DNA from: Rubrivivax sp. | Lineage (GTDB): Bacteria > Pseudomonadota > Gammaproteobacteria > Burkholderiales > Burkholderiaceae_C | Assembly: GCA_027485165.1 (NCBI GenBank) | Contig: JAIXRN010000069.1 | Span: forward strand, 25,515 to 89,514 | Length of the DNA stretch: 64,000 nucleotides | Direction: 5' to 3' | In this document: positions 1 to 8,160 of the stretch, piece by piece | Layout: each line of letters starts with the position of its first letter | Numbering within the stretch: the stretch's first letter is position 1 | Notes under the pieces: model-generated | Seen by the model: the letters and a program-made list of their open reading frames with translations, nothing else | Databases searched by the model: none | Told to the model about the DNA's origin: nothing | Made by a program: the position numbers and the translations under genes

Positions 1-352
1 AATCGGCTTCGATGGCGTTCATGGCGTCCACCAGGGCCTTGCCGATGTTCAGGCTGCTGGCCGACGTCATGAGGTGCGTGTAGTGCGCCTCGGGCGGCAG
101 CATCAACGCCCGGCGGCGCTTGAAGTCGGCCTGCTTCAGTGGCCGCTTGGGCATGCGGCCGGCGTCCTGGTCGGCCTGGATGGCGGCCAGCGCAGCGTCG
201 TAGCGGTTGGTGGCCTGGCGCAGGAAGATCACGCCCAGCACCGGCATGCAGTACTCGCTACTGGTCAGCTTGGAATTGGCGCGCAGTTGGTCCGCGGCCT
301 CCCAGAGGCTGTCCTCGATCTTGCTCAGGTTGGTGAGGGCGGTGCTGCTCAT
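1..352 (-). CDS. hsdM: Type I restriction-modification methyltransferase subunit HsdM, N-terminal part (cut by window edge)
   Basis: HsdM is the DNA adenine methyltransferase subunit of a type I restriction-modification complex. Reading leftward from the ATG at 352, about 117 residues are visible. They contain the N-terminal helical-domain signature of the family: LWEAADQLRANSKLTSSEY followed by MPVLGVIFLRQATNRYDAA. The gene runs off the left edge, so the catalytic NPPF motif and any hsdS/hsdR partners lie outside the window. It is the last gene of the leftward accessory block, 180 bp downstream of the PcfJ-like gene. I see no other gene in that 180 bp gap. The family call is strong; whether the gene is intact cannot be told. 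Confidence 0.85.
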   Translation of the reverse strand, partial: MSSTALTNLSKIEDSLWEAADQLRANSKLTSSEYCMPVLGVIFLRQATNRYDAALAAIQADQDAGRMPKRPLKQADFKRRRALMLPPEAHYTHLMTSASSLNIGKALVDAMNAIEAD

Positions 353-532
353 CTGGAAACTGGTCGGTGAAGGGCAATTCTCGTTCACCGCTTCAGCGCG
401 TTCACCCCCGGCTTAAGCCGGCGCGCGACGCCAGCGCACGCGCCGCGTGGTGCGAATTCTTGACCTTGCCAACTGGTCGTGTGGCGCGGCGGCAGACCGA
501 GTGCGCAATCACCACGCCACAGGCGCCGCGGC

Positions 533-2191
533 TCAGTCCCAGACCAGCGAGCCGCCGCCCTCATAGTCCGTCACGCGCTGGTCGAACAAGCTCGGCCTGA
601 GGATCAGCCCCCCGCACAGCTGCGGCTCTGCGTCTTCGCAACCATCGAAGTCGGGTGCCGTCCCCGTCTTGCTCGACTCATCGGGCAGCGTGACGTCGCC
701 CATGGGCTTGTTCAAGCGTCGCCTTTGCAATGCCATCGCTTCGCTGCTCAATCGCAGGTCGAGTTCGGGTGGCAGTGGCTGGTTTGCGAACCCCTTGACC
801 TGCACACAGCGGTCGGCGATGTCCCGAGCCCCGGCCGTTGCTATTCGGCGCCCGGTAGACCGGTCCCGGACAGACCAAGCAATCGCTTGGCCTGCGACGA
901 TGAGATCCCGCCACCGATCCAGGCAGTTCGCCATGGCGCGTGCTTCCTCGTAAGCATCCACCGCGCTCAGGATCGGACGGAACTCGATGTCGTCCATCAC
1001 CCATGCCTGCGCCTCTGCGTTCGCACCTGAACCACGCTCGGCACTGGCGGCGCGCCTGCGTGCTTGATCCCACACCAAGGCATGCCGTATCCACCACGAC
1101 CAGTTCCGCAAGCCCTGCGGGGCCTTGGGGTTCTGGCTGTCGATCCAGTCGTGCACGATCTGCAACTCGATCAAGAGTTGGTCCTTCGCCTGCATGTCGG
1201 CCTGGACCCAGGCAGCCACATGCGCGCGGACAGCCCTGAGCCTCGTCTGGTGGTCCATACCAACCATCAGGTGAGCACCGCCACAGGAATGGAGGTGTGC
1301 CTGCAGCCAATCCAACGGCGGCGTAATGGGGCTGTCGATACGGGCAATGAGCGTAGCCAGGTCCGTCAAGCACCCTGCGAAGGGCTGTTCCGGAGCCGTG
1401 CGTGCCCAACCCAGCGTCTCCGCAGGAATGACCAGGTAGCGACGCCAGTGCCTCGGGGCGCCCAGCCGGTCCAGCAGCGCACGCCGCAGCGCCCGCTTGG
1501 GTTCGTCTGTGCATTGCCCAGCTGCCATCAGTTCTGCAAACAGGGGGATCAACTGCGGCGCCTCGCGGTCAAGGATTGAGAACGCACGCCGGTCGGCCAG
1601 CACCCTGTTGTAGACGCCCTCGGTGGTCAGATCAGGGCGCCCTGGCACTGCTGCAATCTGGCGAGCGATTCGAACAACCAGTGAGTCCAGTTGGAAGGCG
1701 TCGGCCACGCACTGGCGCAGACAGCCAAGCGTTCCATCTTTCTGCCAGACCGCCCACACGATGCGAGTCAGCCGCCACACCAGGATCCGAATCGTTTCGG
1801 GCTCCAATGCAGCGGCGTCGGCTGCTGAAGCCCAGGCCATGGCATTTCGCTGTGTGAATCGCCTGAGCACCTCAGAACTCGCTGGGCTGGACGTCAGCGA
1901 GACATTGGGGTATCGCATGTCGTGGCTGCGAGTTTGGCCATCCTGAAGCTCAAACTCCAGGCCCGTCAGACGGCCAGTCGCAGATTCGATCCGAAGGCCG
2001 TACACCTTCATGACTTCGACGACCCGGTACTCGGCGCTGAGATGCACCTTGACAGGGTTGGCGGCGGCCTGCTGCAACTGCAGCAACGCATGGCGCCACC
2101 AGCGGCGGCGAGGCCCCAGCGGAGACAGGGCCGGACTGCCGCCGCTCGTAGGTGATCTGGGAACACCGGGCATTGGGGACTTGGACATCAT
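533..2191 (-). CDS. PcfJ-domain-like protein of a mobile island
   Basis: This is a 552-aa protein with no signal peptide. The C-terminal third resembles the PcfJ domain found on conjugative plasmids and phage-like islands: an EEARAMANCLDRW segment, then VAGQAIAWSVRDRSTGRRIATA and, after a spacer, VQVKGFANQPLPPELD. PcfJ-type proteins have no established biochemical activity. The N-terminal two thirds (TEGVYNRVLADRRAFSILDRE and an HLHSCGGAHLMVGMD stretch) fit the usual long helical region. Two adjacent start codons (2191 and 2188) exist and neither has a clear ribosome site. It lies between the Sir2 gene and hsdM, all leftward. The domain call comes from pattern recognition and should be confirmed by profile search. 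Confidence 0.55.
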   Translation of the reverse strand: MMSKSPMPGVPRSPTSGGSPALSPLGPRRRWWRHALLQLQQAAANPVKVHLSAEYRVVEVMKVYGLRIESATGRLTGLEFELQDGQTRSHDMRYPNVSLTSSPASSEVLRRFTQRNAMAWASAADAAALEPETIRILVWRLTRIVWAVWQKDGTLGCLRQCVADAFQLDSLVVRIARQIAAVPGRPDLTTEGVYNRVLADRRAFSILDREAPQLIPLFAELMAAGQCTDEPKRALRRALLDRLGAPRHWRRYLVIPAETLGWARTAPEQPFAGCLTDLATLIARIDSPITPPLDWLQAHLHSCGGAHLMVGMDHQTRLRAVRAHVAAWVQADMQAKDQLLIELQIVHDWIDSQNPKAPQGLRNWSWWIRHALVWDQARRRAASAERGSGANAEAQAWVMDDIEFRPILSAVDAYEEARAMANCLDRWRDLIVAGQAIAWSVRDRSTGRRIATAGARDIADRCVQVKGFANQPLPPELDLRLSSEAMALQRRRLNKPMGDVTLPDESSKTGTAPDFDGCEDAEPQLCGGLILRPSLFDQRVTDYEGGGSLVWD

Positions 2192-2242
2192 GAGGAGTGG
2201 TCGGCCAGTTTGCGGGTCTGTTTTGGTGACCAGTCTGCTCTG

Positions 2243-2259
2243 GCACTAGCTCATAGTGC
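2243..2259. promoter_or_regulatory. Perfect dyad upstream of the PcfJ-like gene
   Basis: GCACTA-GCTCA-TAGTGC forms a perfect 6-bp inverted repeat about 50 bp upstream of the PcfJ-like start, in the 230 bp between that gene and the end of the repaired Sir2 frame. It could be an operator. No matching site was found elsewhere in the window, so the role is open. Confidence 0.25.
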
Positions 2260-2421
2260 GAGCCAGTCAGGACACCCCGGGATCCGTATCGGCAATGTGT
2301 TGGTGGCGTTCGCTGCGGCCAAGTTTCGGGCAACTCTCGGTGCCGGCGCGGTGGCGGGCGTTGGTGTCGGCGCCCGGCAAGATCGAATTTGCGAAACAGT
2401 TTCCAATGTGGTTCGCAGCCC

Positions 2422-3262
2422 CTACTGGGCGGACAGTGCATCGTCGATGGCCTGCAGGACTGCGAGCGCGGAGCCTGCGAGCGAGACATCCCGGGTACGC
2501 GGCACTTCTGGCTCGCGCGGGTTGATGCGTACCAGGACGGCGTCGTGGTCGATCAAGGCGGCATGCCTGAAGTGCCGCACCCGGGGGTATTGCCGTACCG
2601 GCGCCGAGTTCGATCACCACAACCCGCCCCGCGCCTTCCCGCCAGCGACGCAGATGTGTCTCCTGTGCGCGGGCACGCAGTTCGGACCAGCTGCCATCCC
2701 CAAACATCAGGCTGTTCGGCCGCGCCACGGCGCCGCATCGCGGGCAGGTCGGCGGGGCGTTGAGTAGCTTGCAGGCAGCATCGTCGGTTTCGGGTACGAA
2801 GTCGTCTGCCGGCCAAGTGGTCTCGCTGCACGGCTTCGAGCACTGCAGGTGGTGGATCGAGCCATGGCATTCGGTCACCCATGCACTGTCGAAACCGGCG
2901 CGCTGGAAGTGCCCGTCGACGTTGGAAGTGAAGACGCCGTAGCCCTGGCACTTCTGTTCCCCCCAGCGGCGAAGGATGTCGAAGCCGGCGTGCGGTCTGG
3001 TGCTTCGGTACAACCCCAGCCAGTGCCCGTATAAGCCCCATGCCAGCGCGGGGTAGGCTTCAAAGGTCTGCGGATTAGCTACCTCGTAGAACTCCAAGCC
3101 CCGTCGGCCCAGCGCCGGGTAGGCGCCCCAGAAGCCCTCCGTGCCGCGGAAGTCAGGCAGACCGCTGTCGACGCCCATGCCTGCGCCGGCGCACACCAGC
3201 AGTGCATCAGCATCGGAGATGAGTTCTGCCGCGGCGTTGATGGCGGAAAGATCGAACGTCAT
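2422..3262 (-). pseudogene. Sir2-family NAD-dependent deacylase with a single-base frameshift
   Basis: The first ~230 residues are a clear sirtuin. They carry the NAD-binding motif GAGMGVDSGLPDFRG, the TSNVDGHFQRAGF motif, the catalytic His in ECHGSIHHLQC, zinc cysteines (QCSKPC and CPRC), and the final NAD-binding strand VVVIELGAGTAIP. The frame then changes at a run of five G's (2583-2587 on the + strand). Removing one base restores VRHFRHAALIDHDAVLVRINP and a natural end at 2422, giving about 279 aa. As written, the frame runs on to 2267 with an arginine/proline-rich nonsense tail. Either the gene is inactivated or the homopolymer was misread. It sits in the accessory island between an unknown zinc-ribbon protein and the PcfJ-like gene. 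Confidence 0.75.
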
Positions 3263-3300
3263 GCCGCCATCGTATCGGCCGGCAACCTTGGCAAGCCCGC

Positions 3301-3939
3301 TCAGGAAGGGTGCATACGGTCGCGAATGTCAGCCAGCATCCCGTGCATCAAGCCCAGGCGCCTGCTCATGCCCGCCAATGCCATGGCAACCCAGGCGTCG
3401 TGCTCGCCCACCAAACGACGGAAGGTGCGCCAGTGCATACCCCTTGGCTTGACGCCAGGCTCGTTCAAGATGCCCGGCATCCACCCCAACTGCTTGCGGA
3501 TCCGGTCGGCCCGCCGTGCGGCGCGGTCATCCTGGGTCTCACCCTGGCTGGCGTAAGGCAGACCCTTGCAAAGACGACATGCGAACAGGCGCCCAGCACC
3601 GTAGATCACGGCCACGCGTCTTGCGCAGGCTGGGCAGCGGAACCACGGCCTATGACCGCCCAGCGCACACGGCGTCCTCTCAAGCAGGACCGCCTGGCGG
3701 ATGTCCTCAGCCGGCCGCTGATGCCCGGTGAACGTGTAGATCAGTTCGACCTGCGAGAAGTCGGCGTGAATCTCGATAGAGCCGCGAATCCGACCATTCA
3801 CCGTCCACTGCCAGCGGCAGGCCCGGCCGGGGGCGAGCACACCACTGCGATGCAGGTGCCGGATGTCCAAGGGCAGCGAGTTCTCGGCCGTAGGCCTGCT
3901 GGGGTAAGCCGCCGGGCGTCCACTACCGCGTCCACCCAT
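3301..3939 (-). CDS. Island-associated hypothetical protein with zinc-ribbon-like cysteines
   Basis: This is a 212-aa protein beginning MGGRGSGRPAAYPSR, an N-terminus I associate with a recurrent family of phage and integrative-island proteins. A CPAC...CRLC pair (around residues 108-133) suggests a zinc ribbon. The C-terminal half is helical and basic (RRADRIRKQLGW). No enzymatic motif is seen. A strong AGGAGG ribosome site lies just upstream of the ATG at 3939 and falls inside an inverted repeat. The gene is separated by 146 bp from the upstream island gene, so it may have its own promoter. The function is unknown; DNA or RNA binding is a guess from the cysteine pattern. Confidence 0.6.
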   Translation of the reverse strand: MGGRGSGRPAAYPSRPTAENSLPLDIRHLHRSGVLAPGRACRWQWTVNGRIRGSIEIHADFSQVELIYTFTGHQRPAEDIRQAVLLERTPCALGGHRPWFRCPACARRVAVIYGAGRLFACRLCKGLPYASQGETQDDRAARRADRIRKQLGWMPGILNEPGVKPRGMHWRTFRRLVGEHDAWVAMALAGMSRRLGLMHGMLADIRDRMHPS

Positions 3940-3964
3940 TTCGGCCTCCTGATTTTTCCGAAAT
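3938..3964 (-). promoter_or_regulatory. Inverted repeat enclosing the ribosome site of the 212-aa gene
   Basis: ATTTCGG (3938-3944) and CCGAAAT (3958-3964) are perfect 7-bp arms. On the minus strand the AGGAGG ribosome site lies in the loop and the start codon abuts the second arm. This geometry could form a translational hairpin or a protein operator. Confidence 0.4.
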
Positions 3965-4085
3965 CATCTGGCAGCTCGGGAACATCCAAGTTGCCGTTAG
4001 GGCCCACCAGGGGTCAGAAAGCCGCAGCCCGCCTCGCTGATCGTCCGACTCGATGGCTGAGTGATCGGTGCTCGAGTTGCCCACG

Positions 4086-4934
4086 TCAGACCCCTCGCCG
4101 GAGCTCTTTCAGCTTCAGCAGCATCGCCAAAGTGCGCTCGAACTTGCGATCGAGGTGGGTTTCGTAGCGGTTCAGCTTCTCCAGGCGGTGCGCCTGCAGC
4201 CCTTCGCCCAGGGTTTGCGCCTTGATGGCATCGCGGTTCTGAGCCTCGATCACCGCCTGGCGGCTGTACGGCAGCATGTCGTCATTGATGAACTTGGCCA
4301 GGGACTCGGCTGTGGCCTCGACCCCTTCGTCATCGAGGCTGTCGGCCCACCACTGGCTGTAGCCTTCAGTGAAGGCCCGGATTGCCCGGTCGTAGGCACG
4401 TACACCACCGCGGCGCAGGATCTCAGCGGCCCTGATGGTCGACGCCAGATCAGCCTCGGCTTCATCGATGCGCTTGCGCGTTTCTGCAGCGGTAGCGCGG
4501 ACTACCTCTGCCAGTTCGGAGGGGTGGTTCAAGCTCGTACCGGCCATCTGCGGCTCGAAGGGCACCGCCGCCCGCGCCGGCCCGTCAGGATCGGTGGGTC
4601 GATCGTGACGAGTCTTGGCGATCGACAACAAACCACGGTTGATCGACGCTCCCTCTGCCTGGAGCACCCGGCGCTTGCGCCAAATGGAACCCGCCAGCTC
4701 TTCGACCAAATGCGCTTCGGTCGGGCCATTGGGCTGGTGCTCAGCCACCAGCGCCGCCAGCAGTTCGCCGAACTCGGTGCCGTCTTCGTGGGCCAGGACG
4801 GTGTGCCGGCTGAGAACACCATGCTTGATGGCATTGAAGCGCACGTTCGCGTAGCCCGTCGGGCGCGTCTGATCTTGAGGTGGCGTCGCCGGGAACGGAA
4901 TGATCTCGGATGTGTCTATCGCCTGGGTGGGCAT
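4086..4934 (-). CDS. Island-associated hypothetical protein (NAIKHGVLSR motif family)
   Basis: This 282-aa soluble protein contains YANVRFNAIKHGVLSRHTVLAHED near residue 28. An 'N-A-x-K-H-G' motif of this kind is a hallmark of a widespread but functionally undefined family in phages, transposons and integrative islands. The rest is helical with many charged residues (LVEELAGSIWRKRRVLQAE, and a C-terminus RYETHLDRKFERTLAMLLKLKEL resembling a coiled coil). No catalytic motif is visible. It starts 16 bp after the upstream gene's stop and probably belongs to the same operon as the DUF3987 gene. The function is unknown. Confidence 0.6.
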   Translation of the reverse strand: MPTQAIDTSEIIPFPATPPQDQTRPTGYANVRFNAIKHGVLSRHTVLAHEDGTEFGELLAALVAEHQPNGPTEAHLVEELAGSIWRKRRVLQAEGASINRGLLSIAKTRHDRPTDPDGPARAAVPFEPQMAGTSLNHPSELAEVVRATAAETRKRIDEAEADLASTIRAAEILRRGGVRAYDRAIRAFTEGYSQWWADSLDDEGVEATAESLAKFINDDMLPYSRQAVIEAQNRDAIKAQTLGEGLQAHRLEKLNRYETHLDRKFERTLAMLLKLKELRRGV

Positions 4935-4950
4935 GGTGATGGTCTCCTGC

Positions 4951-5514
4951 CTATCGATGGTCGGAATCGATGCCTTTGAAGGCGGGGCACCGCATGAGAA
5001 TGTGTGGGACCGGTTCGAGGTGGCGGTCGGTGCGTGCCAAAGCGCCCCGTCGGGCTGCTGAACAGCGGCCGCTGGCTTCGAGTTCTCGACACTCGATGCA
5101 TATTCGCCGGTCGTCGGCTTGGCGGTCGCCCAGCGTCAGACGTTCCGCCAGGTGCTCGGCGTCGGCCCGACCCACGGCACTGAAGCGCCTGGTTCGAGCC
5201 ATGAAGGCTTCGATCTCAGCGTCGTTCCAGCAGCCCTCGTGGCACTCATCGCCTTGTTCAGGCGTCATGTAGGGGTTGCCGCTGCTGCGCGCGTCGGTGG
5301 CAATGGCGGCTGGCGGCACTTCATCATTCGCCGAAAGGGCTGTGGGGGTTGCCGACAAAACCGACGAAATTGCCCAGGGAGACGACGGATTTCGACCAGA
5401 CGCCGCGGCGGGTACTGACGAAACCGACGAAATCGGTTTTTCGTCGGTTCTGTCGGTACCCTCCCCAGGACTTGAGGAAAGTTCGGCCTTCGCGCGCGCG
5501 GCCCAGTCGATCAC
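4951..5514 (-). CDS. Island-associated hypothetical protein with C-terminal cysteine motif
   Basis: This is a 187-aa protein. The N-terminal ~80 residues are low-complexity (Ser/Pro/Ala-rich). The C-terminal part contains ICIECRELEASGRCSAARRG, followed by ILMRCPAFKG, a cysteine set that would suit a metal-binding fold. The start overlaps the DUF3987 stop by four bases (ATGA), so the two are probably translationally coupled. I recognise this C-terminus as a companion of DUF3987 genes in betaproteobacterial islands but know no function. A WNDAEIEAFMARTRRF segment suggests a short helical domain in the middle. Confidence 0.6.
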   Translation of the reverse strand: MIDWAARAKAELSSSPGEGTDRTDEKPISSVSSVPAAASGRNPSSPWAISSVLSATPTALSANDEVPPAAIATDARSSGNPYMTPEQGDECHEGCWNDAEIEAFMARTRRFSAVGRADAEHLAERLTLGDRQADDRRICIECRELEASGRCSAARRGALARTDRHLEPVPHILMRCPAFKGIDSDHR

Positions 5515-7085
5515 GGCGCACCCCCGTAGATCATCGGGTTGATGTAGTACTTGGTGGTTGGTCGGCCGACGATCTCGGCGGTGTCGCTGCCGACGACCCA
5601 GCCGAACTCTTCCAGCACCTCCAGTGCGGCTTCAGCCTGTAGCGTGGTCTTCAGGCCCGTCCAGCCCTTGCGCAGCACGTCGCGCGCGGTGAACCCGTCT
5701 GCCGGCAACTTGCGCGCAAGCAGGCGGCGACTCAGCGTTCGGGCGGCCGACACTTTGGCCACCTCCACCAGCGCGTAGATGCGACGGGCATGGCCTTCGA
5801 GGTAGCCGCACCAGGCTGCTGCGCGCAAAGCCGTGTCGCTCTGCACCGGGCCGATGCGCCCCTCCGCCAAATGCAGGATCAGCGCGAGGGAGCAGAACAG
5901 CTTCTCGAACTTCGCCAAGTGCTGGCACATGAGCGGGTTCTGTTCGGCCGCGATGCGCGTCAGGTGCAGGTCGGTCGCCCACTCGATGAAGACCTGCTGA
6001 GCCTTGTCGTCGAAGCACAGCCACGGCAACTTGACGAAGTCGTCGGACGGTTGGGCGCCGTCCTGCAGGGGGTCAAATGTTGCCAGCCGGTCGAACACGT
6101 TACGCACCGCCTCTCGGGCTCCCTTGACCGGGTAGCGATCTCGCCATTGCCAAGCCACGGGATCGGGGTAGACCAGCAGCTGGAAGCGCTGGATTCGGCC
6201 GTCGTTGTCGAGCGAACTGACCATACCGGCCAGGTATCGCTCCAGCAGTTCGGGCTGGATGCCGCCGAAGACCGACAAACAGACGGTCTTTACCAGCAGG
6301 CTGCCGCGGCCGATGCGGTCGATGTTGAAGCTGCCCGTTCCGTTGAAACCTTCGAGGTAGAACGCGCGATCACCCTCATTGCCCTCACGGTCCCAAGACG
6401 CCAGAAGCCCAACGAGCTCATCCCGAAACACGAGCAGGCCCGCCGGGCTTCCCACCAGGATGTCGCCGATCTTCGCCACCGTGCCGTCGTTGGTCTTGAA
6501 CCGCCGCTGGGCTGGCGCTTCCGGTGGCACCAGGGCTTGCAGGTCTGCAACAGCTATGTCCATCTTCAGGCCGTCGCCCTTGCCACTGGCCGCCTTCTTC
6601 ATGGCCGCCTGAATCGCGCCCTGGCGGGCCTCGAAGGCAGCCATCTCGGCGGTGTGCACCTTCATGCATTCTTCGTGTCGCTCGGCCTCCTTGGCCTCCA
6701 GACGATCGAGGAAGCGCAACGCGGTATTAATGGCCGGCGTCTTTTTCGAGGATGGGTCACCGACGACGCCGCCAAAGAGGTTGGGCGTCACGATCCAGTC
6801 GTCGCGACGCTTGGGTTTCAGCGCCACGCGCGCGCCGACGACGGCACCCAAGGCAACTACCAGCGCCACCGCTATGTAGTCGGGACTACAGGGCATGCGG
6901 TCGGCCTCATCCAGTACGAAGTCCCGCAGCGGGTTGGGCAGGAGCGTCGCCGCGTCGAATGCGGGCGCCGGTGGCAGTTCGGCCTGGATCTCCAGGGGGG
7001 TTGGCCAGGCCATGGCGGCCTCGGCCACTGTCTTGCGCAACGAGTCGGCGACGGCTGCGAGCTTGTCGATGTCAGCGGTAGGCAT
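5511..7085 (-). CDS. DUF3987 family protein (P-loop-like, island replication module)
   Basis: This is a 524-aa protein matching the DUF3987 pattern. A hydrophobic DYIAVALVVALGAVVGAR segment is followed by a nucleotide-binding-like loop VGDPSSKKTPAIN near residue 110, a coiled stretch (ALRFLDRLEAKEAERHEE), and LVFRDELVGLLASWDREGNEGDRAF. DUF3987 proteins occur with primase-like genes in phages and integrative elements and are thought to be helicase-like, which would fit a role in element replication. The ATG at 7085 is chosen because GGAGG lies six bases upstream. The frame is open a little further, to 7106. It overlaps the primase-like gene by 14 bp and the next gene by four. Confidence 0.7.
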   Translation of the reverse strand: MPTADIDKLAAVADSLRKTVAEAAMAWPTPLEIQAELPPAPAFDAATLLPNPLRDFVLDEADRMPCSPDYIAVALVVALGAVVGARVALKPKRRDDWIVTPNLFGGVVGDPSSKKTPAINTALRFLDRLEAKEAERHEECMKVHTAEMAAFEARQGAIQAAMKKAASGKGDGLKMDIAVADLQALVPPEAPAQRRFKTNDGTVAKIGDILVGSPAGLLVFRDELVGLLASWDREGNEGDRAFYLEGFNGTGSFNIDRIGRGSLLVKTVCLSVFGGIQPELLERYLAGMVSSLDNDGRIQRFQLLVYPDPVAWQWRDRYPVKGAREAVRNVFDRLATFDPLQDGAQPSDDFVKLPWLCFDDKAQQVFIEWATDLHLTRIAAEQNPLMCQHLAKFEKLFCSLALILHLAEGRIGPVQSDTALRAAAWCGYLEGHARRIYALVEVAKVSAARTLSRRLLARKLPADGFTARDVLRKGWTGLKTTLQAEAALEVLEEFGWVVGSDTAEIVGRPTTKYYINPMIYGGAP

Positions 7086-7494
7086 TGCACACCTCCGCGG
7101 CATCACCCAGGCGTTGAGCAGCAGTCAGCAGTCGGCCGAAGTCAATCTCGGAGATCGTGCGGCTGCGGAGCACGTCGGCGCAGACCACCACCGCCACGCT
7201 GGACTCGATGGCCACCAGCGCGAGAACATCGCTGGCATTGAACGGCCGCTGGGTGGGCGCGGCGCCGCCTGGGGGTGCAGGAAACAGATCGCAGAGATTC
7301 AGGCCGACCGCGGCCAGGATCGATGCCACATCCTCGCCGCCGAAGTCGTGCAACAGCACACGGCCGTCGTCGAGTTCACGGATGGCCAGCGACGGGTGCC
7401 GGTCCTCGCGGGTGGGGCAACTGGCGACCCAGCGACCAGGACCCGTGCGTTTGACGCGCTGCAGGCGGGTGAGGAGCTTGTCCGCCGGGCTCAT
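7072..7494 (-). CDS. Primase CHC2-like domain protein, zinc ligands not conserved
   Basis: This is a 140-aa protein. GRWVASCPTREDRHPSLAI followed by GRVLLHDFGGEDVASILAAVGL has the layout of a DNA-primase zinc-binding (CHC2) domain. However, the cysteines expected after the second strand are replaced (HDFGGE), so zinc binding as in DnaG looks unlikely. Directly upstream of a DUF3987 gene, it fits the split primase/helicase module of integrative islands. The ATG at 7494 overlaps the upstream stop by four bases (ATGA). It is short for a working primase, since no TOPRIM acidic motif is seen, so it may be only an accessory or initiator piece. Confidence 0.6.
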   Translation of the reverse strand: MSPADKLLTRLQRVKRTGPGRWVASCPTREDRHPSLAIRELDDGRVLLHDFGGEDVASILAAVGLNLCDLFPAPPGGAAPTQRPFNASDVLALVAIESSVAVVVCADVLRSRTISEIDFGRLLTAAQRLGDAAEVCNAYR

Positions 7495-7754
7495 GGTGCA
7501 CCACCTTGCAGGAGCTTCTGCGCCAATTCCAATGCCTGCTGCGGCTGCGTCTGGCTCCAGTGAGCAATCAGGTAGTAGCCCCCGGTGGCGCGTTCCATCG
7601 AAAAGCCAGCCAACGCCAAGTGGGCCTGGAGCGTGGCGAAACGCTTGACGCCGCAGATGGCACAAGCACAATTCGAAGGTTGATAGATTTGCTTGAGGGG
7701 GCCAGCGTCGCGAGCGCTGGCCCCTTCGCCTTTTTTGGGCTGGGCGGTGTTCAT
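7491..7754 (-). CDS. Small island protein with CACAICG motif
   Basis: This is an 87-aa protein. Its core is CACAICGVKRFATLQAHLALAGFSMERATGGYYLIAHW, a short domain with a C-x-C-x2-C cluster (positions about 28-33) seen in integrative-island operons next to primase-like genes. The start at 7754 overlaps the upstream stop by one base (TGATG), and the end overlaps the next start by four, so it is embedded in a coupled series. Codons roughly 11-19 lie in a strong hairpin (7698-7724). The frame is open further upstream, but those codons run antisense through the neighbouring HTH gene. The function is unknown. Confidence 0.55.
   Translation of the reverse strand: MNTAQPKKGEGASARDAGPLKQIYQPSNCACAICGVKRFATLQAHLALAGFSMERATGGYYLIAHWSQTQPQQALELAQKLLQGGAP
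7698..7724. other. 10-bp perfect hairpin inside the 87-aa gene
   Basis: GGGGCCAGCG (7698-7707) and CGCTGGCCCC (7715-7724) are perfect arms with a 7-nt loop. On the + strand a T6 run follows at 7731-7736, so the shape is that of a rightward terminator, although no rightward gene precedes it. On the minus-strand transcript it would be a stem near the start of the 87-aa gene. Confidence 0.45.
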
Positions 7755-8023
7755 CAGGCCACCCCCAGCGTCTTGCGAATGCCGGCGACGGGCCACTTCA
7801 GGCGGCCGTTCACGCGGATGGGCCTCAGGCCCTCGGGGTAGGTCTCCTTGCAGGCCCAGAGCCGGGCCGTCTGCTGCGCGAAGCCCAGGTGCCAGCACAT
7901 CGTTTCGGTGTCGACGTGCGTGCGGGTCTCGCGGTCTAGAGGCGTGAACTGCGGGGTCGCGGCCGGCGACAACTGCGGGGCGAGCGGTCGGTCTTGCTGG
8001 TGTTGAAGCGAGGGCGCTTCCAT
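7754..8023 (-). CDS. Small HTH (AlpA/excisionase-like) DNA-binding protein
   Basis: This is an 89-aa protein from the ATG at 8023, which has an AAAGGG ribosome site; a TTG at 8038 is an alternative. The segment TMCWHLGFAQQTARLWACKE reads as a helix-turn-helix, and YPEGLRPIRVNGRLKWPVAGI matches the wing of AlpA/MerR-like excisionases (the 'R-x-x-G-R-L-x-W' pattern). Such proteins commonly control excision or early transcription in integrative elements. It lies just downstream of the GTCAGGGA repeat cluster, a candidate binding site. The N-terminal ~35 residues are Gln/Pro-rich. The fold call is moderate. Confidence 0.5.
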   Translation of the reverse strand: MEAPSLQHQQDRPLAPQLSPAATPQFTPLDRETRTHVDTETMCWHLGFAQQTARLWACKETYPEGLRPIRVNGRLKWPVAGIRKTLGVA

Positions 8024-8075
8024 ATTCAACCCTTTCAATGCCAGCGGGGGCGCTGGTCTGGGTTGAATTGCCGCC

Positions 8076-8160
8076 GTCAGGGACGGTCAGGGACAAACTG
8101 CTGCTGCTTCCCTGACGCTTTCCATAGGAGGTTAGGGAAACGGTGAGGGAGGGTCAGGGA
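8076..8160. repeat. Cluster of GTCAGGGA repeats between two island genes
   Basis: The octamer GTCAGGGA occurs at 8076-8083, 8087-8093 (as GTCAGGGA with its first G shared in GGTCAGGGAC) and 8153-8160, and inverted (TCCCTGAC) at 8109-8116. Two degenerate copies lie at 8131-8150 (GTTAGGGA, GGTGAGGGA). All fall in or beside the ~115-bp gap upstream of the HTH gene, with the last copy overlapping the stop of the 422-aa gene. The pattern resembles iterons or multiple operator half-sites. Confidence 0.5.

Noticed and set aside
2267..2580. The Arg/Pro-rich C-terminal tail of the unrepaired Sir2 frame
   Set aside because: It is out of frame with the conserved sirtuin ending and looks like nonsense coding; the repaired frame ends at 2422.
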